From positions 1-7,445 of the forward strand of contig JAAYYM010000318.1 in NCBI GenBank assembly GCA_012515365.1: a DNA stretch of 7,445 bases, in the 5' to 3' direction. Below the pieces are notes generated by a model. The model did not search any database. It saw only the letters and a program-made list of their open reading frames with translations, and was not told the DNA's origin. A program made the translations under genes and the position numbers. Below, piece by piece: positions 5,595-7,445 of this stretch (position 1 is the first letter of the stretch; the number at the start of each line of letters is the position of its first letter). This DNA comes from Clostridia bacterium. Its GTDB lineage: Bacteria; Bacillota_A; Clostridia; Lachnospirales; Lachnospiraceae.

Positions 5595-5734
5595 AGAATA
5601 TCAAGATAAGATTTGATGACAACTAGGTCAGCATACTGATATATGCACTCAATGAATTGAGGAACCAGCTGATCAGAGAAGGAAGATATACGGATGCAGT
5701 GGATGATTTGATATTAAATCTAGCAAAAGCATAA
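5591..5734 (+). pseudogene. Small conserved gene behind the relaxase, broken by an in-frame TAG
   Basis: The ATG overlaps the relaxase stop (ATGA) and follows AAGGAG (5574-5579). The frame reads MKNIKIRFDDN, then TAG (5624-5626), then 35 more sensible codons (VSILIYALNELRNQLIREGRY, TDAVDDLILNLAKA) to TAA. The continuing frame is strongly protein-like: amphipathic, rich in Leu, Asn and Glu, with an RYTDAVDDLILNL ending that I recall from small proteins downstream of relaxases in related elements. One base change in a sense codon such as GAG or AAG would create the TAG. No ATG or GTG restart follows in frame. It is therefore a recent pseudogene, a sequencing error, or, less likely, a read-through gene. 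Confidence 0.7.
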
Positions 5735-5764
5735 AGATAAACAATACTCAAATTCATAATTGCG

Positions 5765-5793
5765 TGGTCATATTCACAATATCGTGATATAAT
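5765..5793 (+). promoter_or_regulatory. Extended -10 promoter of the restriction-modification operon, with palindrome
   Basis: TATAAT (5788-5793) is preceded by TGA, giving an extended -10 (TGnTATAAT). A weak -35, TGGTCA (5765-5770), lies 17 bases upstream. The 12-base palindrome ATATC-GT-GATAT (5779-5790) overlaps the -10 box and is a natural operator for the small XRE protein encoded next. The leader to the ATG at 5837 is about 36 bases. The promoter match is good; the operator role is inferred. Confidence 0.7.
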
Positions 5794-5836
5794 ATAAACA
5801 TTAGTACTCATTGAATACCATAGCGAGGAGAAATTT

Positions 5837-6058
5837 ATGGCCGTCCAATATAACAAATTATTAAAAAGACTAGTGGATCTAAAAATGTCAAATGCTGAAT
5901 TGATAAAGCGGGCTGGCATAAGTGCAAATATTATGACTAAGATTAGAAAAGATGCATATATTTCGATGGAGAGCCTTGAAAAAATATGTAGAGCACTAGA
6001 TTGTAGTGTTGACGAAATAATGATTTTTGTGGAGGACGGTAATGACTCGTGCAATTGA
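5837..6058 (+). CDS. Small XRE-family regulator of the restriction-modification operon
   Basis: A 73-residue Cro/CI-type DNA-binding protein that is little more than one helix-turn-helix domain. It runs from YNKLLKRLVDLKMSNAELIKRAG through ISANIMTKIRKDAYISMESLEKICRAL to DCSVDEIMIFVED. GAGGAG (5825-5830) lies six bases before the ATG. Its end overlaps the methyltransferase start by 17 bases, so the two are translationally linked. The promoter just upstream has a palindrome over its -10 box. Together this resembles the controller genes of type II restriction-modification systems, which time methyltransferase and endonuclease expression. It belongs to the common short XRE group rather than being a clear classical C protein, and whether it activates or represses is unknown. 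Confidence 0.85.
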   Translation: MAVQYNKLLKRLVDLKMSNAELIKRAGISANIMTKIRKDAYISMESLEKICRALDCSVDEIMIFVEDGNDSCN

Positions 6059-7115
6059 ATATATGAATAGCAAAGAATCTTCGCCATGTTTTTTTTGTGG
6101 AGATGCATTAGATGTGTTGGCTACAATACCGGAAAATAGCATAGATTGTATTATTACTAGTCCACCATATTATATGAAAAGACAGTATCTAGCTGGTGGA
6201 ATAGGTATGGAGAAAACATATCAAGAATATATAGATAATCTGCTTCAAATTACAGATGAAATATACAGGGTATTAAGACCAACGGGATCATTTTGGCTTA
6301 ATATTGGTGATAGCTATAAGAACAAGCAATTATTAAATATTCCACACAGAGTTGCTATAAGAATGCAAGACGAACAAAAATGGATTTTACGGAATACAGT
6401 AATATGGGACAAAATGAAAGGGGCAATGTCAAATTCAAAAGATAATTTGGGCAATGAATATGAACCGTTCTTTCATTTTGTAAAAAAAAGAACGGGGTAT
6501 TATTATGATGCGGATTCGGTAAGGAAAAAACCTGGGGAAGCGCTTATCAAGAATGGAGCTGTTGTAAGTGCCACTGGTGTGAGTGGAGTAAGATATAAAA
6601 GAAAAATAGAATTGAGTACCGAATTAACAGAAGAGCAGAGGCAAAACGCTTTTAATAAACTTGATGAAGTTCTTGAAAGAATGCAAAGAGGTGAGCTTTC
6701 TGATTTTCGTATGGTTATCAAAGGCGCAAATCAACGAGTTACAAATGGTAATACGACCAATTTAAGTGGAAGAGCAAAGGAACTGCAAGAAAAAGGATTC
6801 TATTTTTTATTCTACAATCCCAAGGGAAGTATGATATCAGATGTTTGGCAAATTATTCCCGAAGATACGCAAGGCAGGAAGATGCATTTTGCACCATATC
6901 CTGAAGACTTAATTAAGACACCTATCATTTTAACTTGTCCACCACATGGTATAGTGTTAGATCCATTTGCTGGTACTGGAACTACAAACTATGTTGCCGC
7001 TTCGTTGAATAGAAAATCGATAGGAATAGATATGTCTATGGAGTATCTAGAAATAGCACAAAAAAGATGTATGGGGGTGGGGTTGTTTTGTGATAATGAA
7101 AGGAAAAATAAATGA
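6042..7115 (+). CDS. Beta-class DNA amino-methyltransferase (probably N4-cytosine) of a type II system
   Basis: A 357-residue methyltransferase that would protect the host site by adding a methyl group from S-adenosylmethionine to an exocyclic amine. Motif IV, TSPPYY (39-44), comes first, preceded by DALDVL and SIDCII. The AdoMet-binding motif I, DPFAGTGTT (307-315), is near the C-terminus, with IGID (327-330) after it. This circular order defines the beta group. The TSPPY form is most often seen in N4-cytosine enzymes, although N6-adenine cannot be excluded. DVWQI and HFAPYPE precede motif I as usual. The central part (about 165-250) is the likely target recognition domain. The start is the ATG six bases after GGAGG (6031-6035). 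It overlaps the endonuclease gene by four bases (ATGA). Composition is more AT-rich than the mobilization genes. Confidence 0.92.
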   Translation: MTRAIEYMNSKESSPCFFCGDALDVLATIPENSIDCIITSPPYYMKRQYLAGGIGMEKTYQEYIDNLLQITDEIYRVLRPTGSFWLNIGDSYKNKQLLNIPHRVAIRMQDEQKWILRNTVIWDKMKGAMSNSKDNLGNEYEPFFHFVKKRTGYYYDADSVRKKPGEALIKNGAVVSATGVSGVRYKRKIELSTELTEEQRQNAFNKLDEVLERMQRGELSDFRMVIKGANQRVTNGNTTNLSGRAKELQEKGFYFLFYNPKGSMISDVWQIIPEDTQGRKMHFAPYPEDLIKTPIILTCPPHGIVLDPFAGTGTTNYVAASLNRKSIGIDMSMEYLEIAQKRCMGVGLFCDNERKNK

Positions 7116-7445
7116 GCAAAATTAGCGAAATATTTGGATTATATTGCAGAGAGAGTTCGCTAGACTATGAGACTGCTGTAGAGAAACAAATGTGTCCGTA
7201 TACGAAGAAAACATGTACTAAGATGAGAAAATCAAATCCGGATATTAAAATTGGGACGTGTTCGGTAATATATCAAAATAATAATATCATCATTTGTCCG
7301 TTTAGATTATTGGAGCATAATCAAATATTTATTGATTGTTTGCATTTGTTGACTTTACATGAGCCAGGGAATGAACTATTTTTGATTCCAGAAGTACGAA
7401 TTCCAGGCGGTAATGTGGATTATTTTTTGGTTTCGGCAAAGGATA
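7112..7445 (+). CDS. NotI-family restriction endonuclease, N-terminal 111 residues (runs off window)
   Basis: The ATG overlaps the methyltransferase stop, and the reading frame stays open to the edge. The translation contains MCPYTKKTC (Cys28, Cys35), GTCSV (Cys50) and IICPFRLLEH (Cys62). In spacing and wording this matches my recollection of the NotI N-terminus, where CPF, GVCVV and CPNRAL supply the four cysteines holding an iron atom. Downstream, NELFLIPEVRIPGGNVDYFLVS places Asp103 where NotI has the first acidic residue of its PD-(D/E)xK active site. The expected E-x-Q pair would lie just past the window. The enzyme would cut DNA at the site protected by the upstream methyltransferase. 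Family assignment rests on remembered motifs, without a search. Confidence 0.82.
   Translation, partial: MSKISEIFGLYCRESSLDYETAVEKQMCPYTKKTCTKMRKSNPDIKIGTCSVIYQNNNIIICPFRLLEHNQIFIDCLHLLTLHEPGNELFLIPEVRIPGGNVDYFLVSAKD

Noticed and set aside
4680..5810. TACTCAAA or GTACTCA copies (4680, 5529, 5745, 5804) as inverted partners of the TTTGAGTAC repeats
   Set aside because: They are partial 7-8 base matches, and two lie within the relaxase coding sequence. No guaA-like core is next to them, so they do not mark an inner element end.
5623..6108. Long minus-strand open frame across the XRE gene
   Set aside because: It is antisense to a well-supported gene with ribosome binding site, promoter and family match, and its translation has no recognisable domain. 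The same reasoning removes the other antisense frames across guaA, integrase and relaxase.
1..7445. CRISPR array, tRNA, rRNA, transposase or insertion sequence
   Set aside because: No regularly spaced repeats with unique spacers, no cloverleaf or rRNA-like sequence and no transposase motif were found; the iteron-like copies are too few and are uneven in spacing.

Overview
The window looks like the left end of an integrative mobilizable element (or of a larger conjugative element) inserted at the 3' end of guaA in a low-to-mid GC Firmicute. A gut Clostridia/Lachnospiraceae-type host is my best guess. It rests on the GuaA C-terminus, strong GGAGG ribosome binding sites and the style of the mobilization genes; it is an inference, not a database result.

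Layout. Bases 1-546 are the C-terminal part of chromosomal guaA, followed by a hairpin terminator (551-598). A pair of TTTGAGTAC direct repeats (604-623) starts the element. Next comes a divergent control region. A 221-aa XRE-family regulator is read leftwards (680-1345), and a 70-aa excisionase-like helix-turn-helix protein is read rightwards (1524-1736). Their promoters carry TGTAGC-type repeats inside the -35/-10 spacers. The rightward operon continues with a 356-aa tyrosine recombinase (1714-2784), a ribbon-helix-helix MobC-like protein that overlaps it by 4 bases (2781-3095), and a winged-helix-like protein (3131-3580). Bases 3581-3919 hold no convincing gene. They hold a 15-bp palindrome and a set of iteron-like repeats built on GTATC-AAAACC-GATAC. 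A 60-aa cysteine-rich protein follows (3920-4102), then a hairpin-rich segment that is the likely oriT (4108-4200), then a 452-aa MOBP/VirD2-like relaxase (4236-5594). A small gene overlapping the relaxase stop is interrupted by an in-frame TAG (5591-5734).

From about 5735 the DNA is visibly more AT-rich and carries a restriction-modification cassette with its own extended -10 promoter. It encodes a 73-aa XRE regulator (5837-6058), a beta-class amino-methyltransferase with TSPPYY and DPFAGTGTT motifs (6042-7115), and the first 111 residues of a NotI-family restriction endonuclease (7112 to the window end). The three genes overlap head to tail.

Working model. The regulator keeps the xis-int-mobC operon quiet. 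When it is released, Xis and Int excise the element from guaA, while MobC and the relaxase act at oriT to transfer one strand through a helper's conjugation apparatus. No type IV secretion gene is visible here. The restriction-modification cassette is cargo that would stabilise the element and protect the host from phage. The right attachment site, the rest of the endonuclease and any transfer genes lie outside the window.
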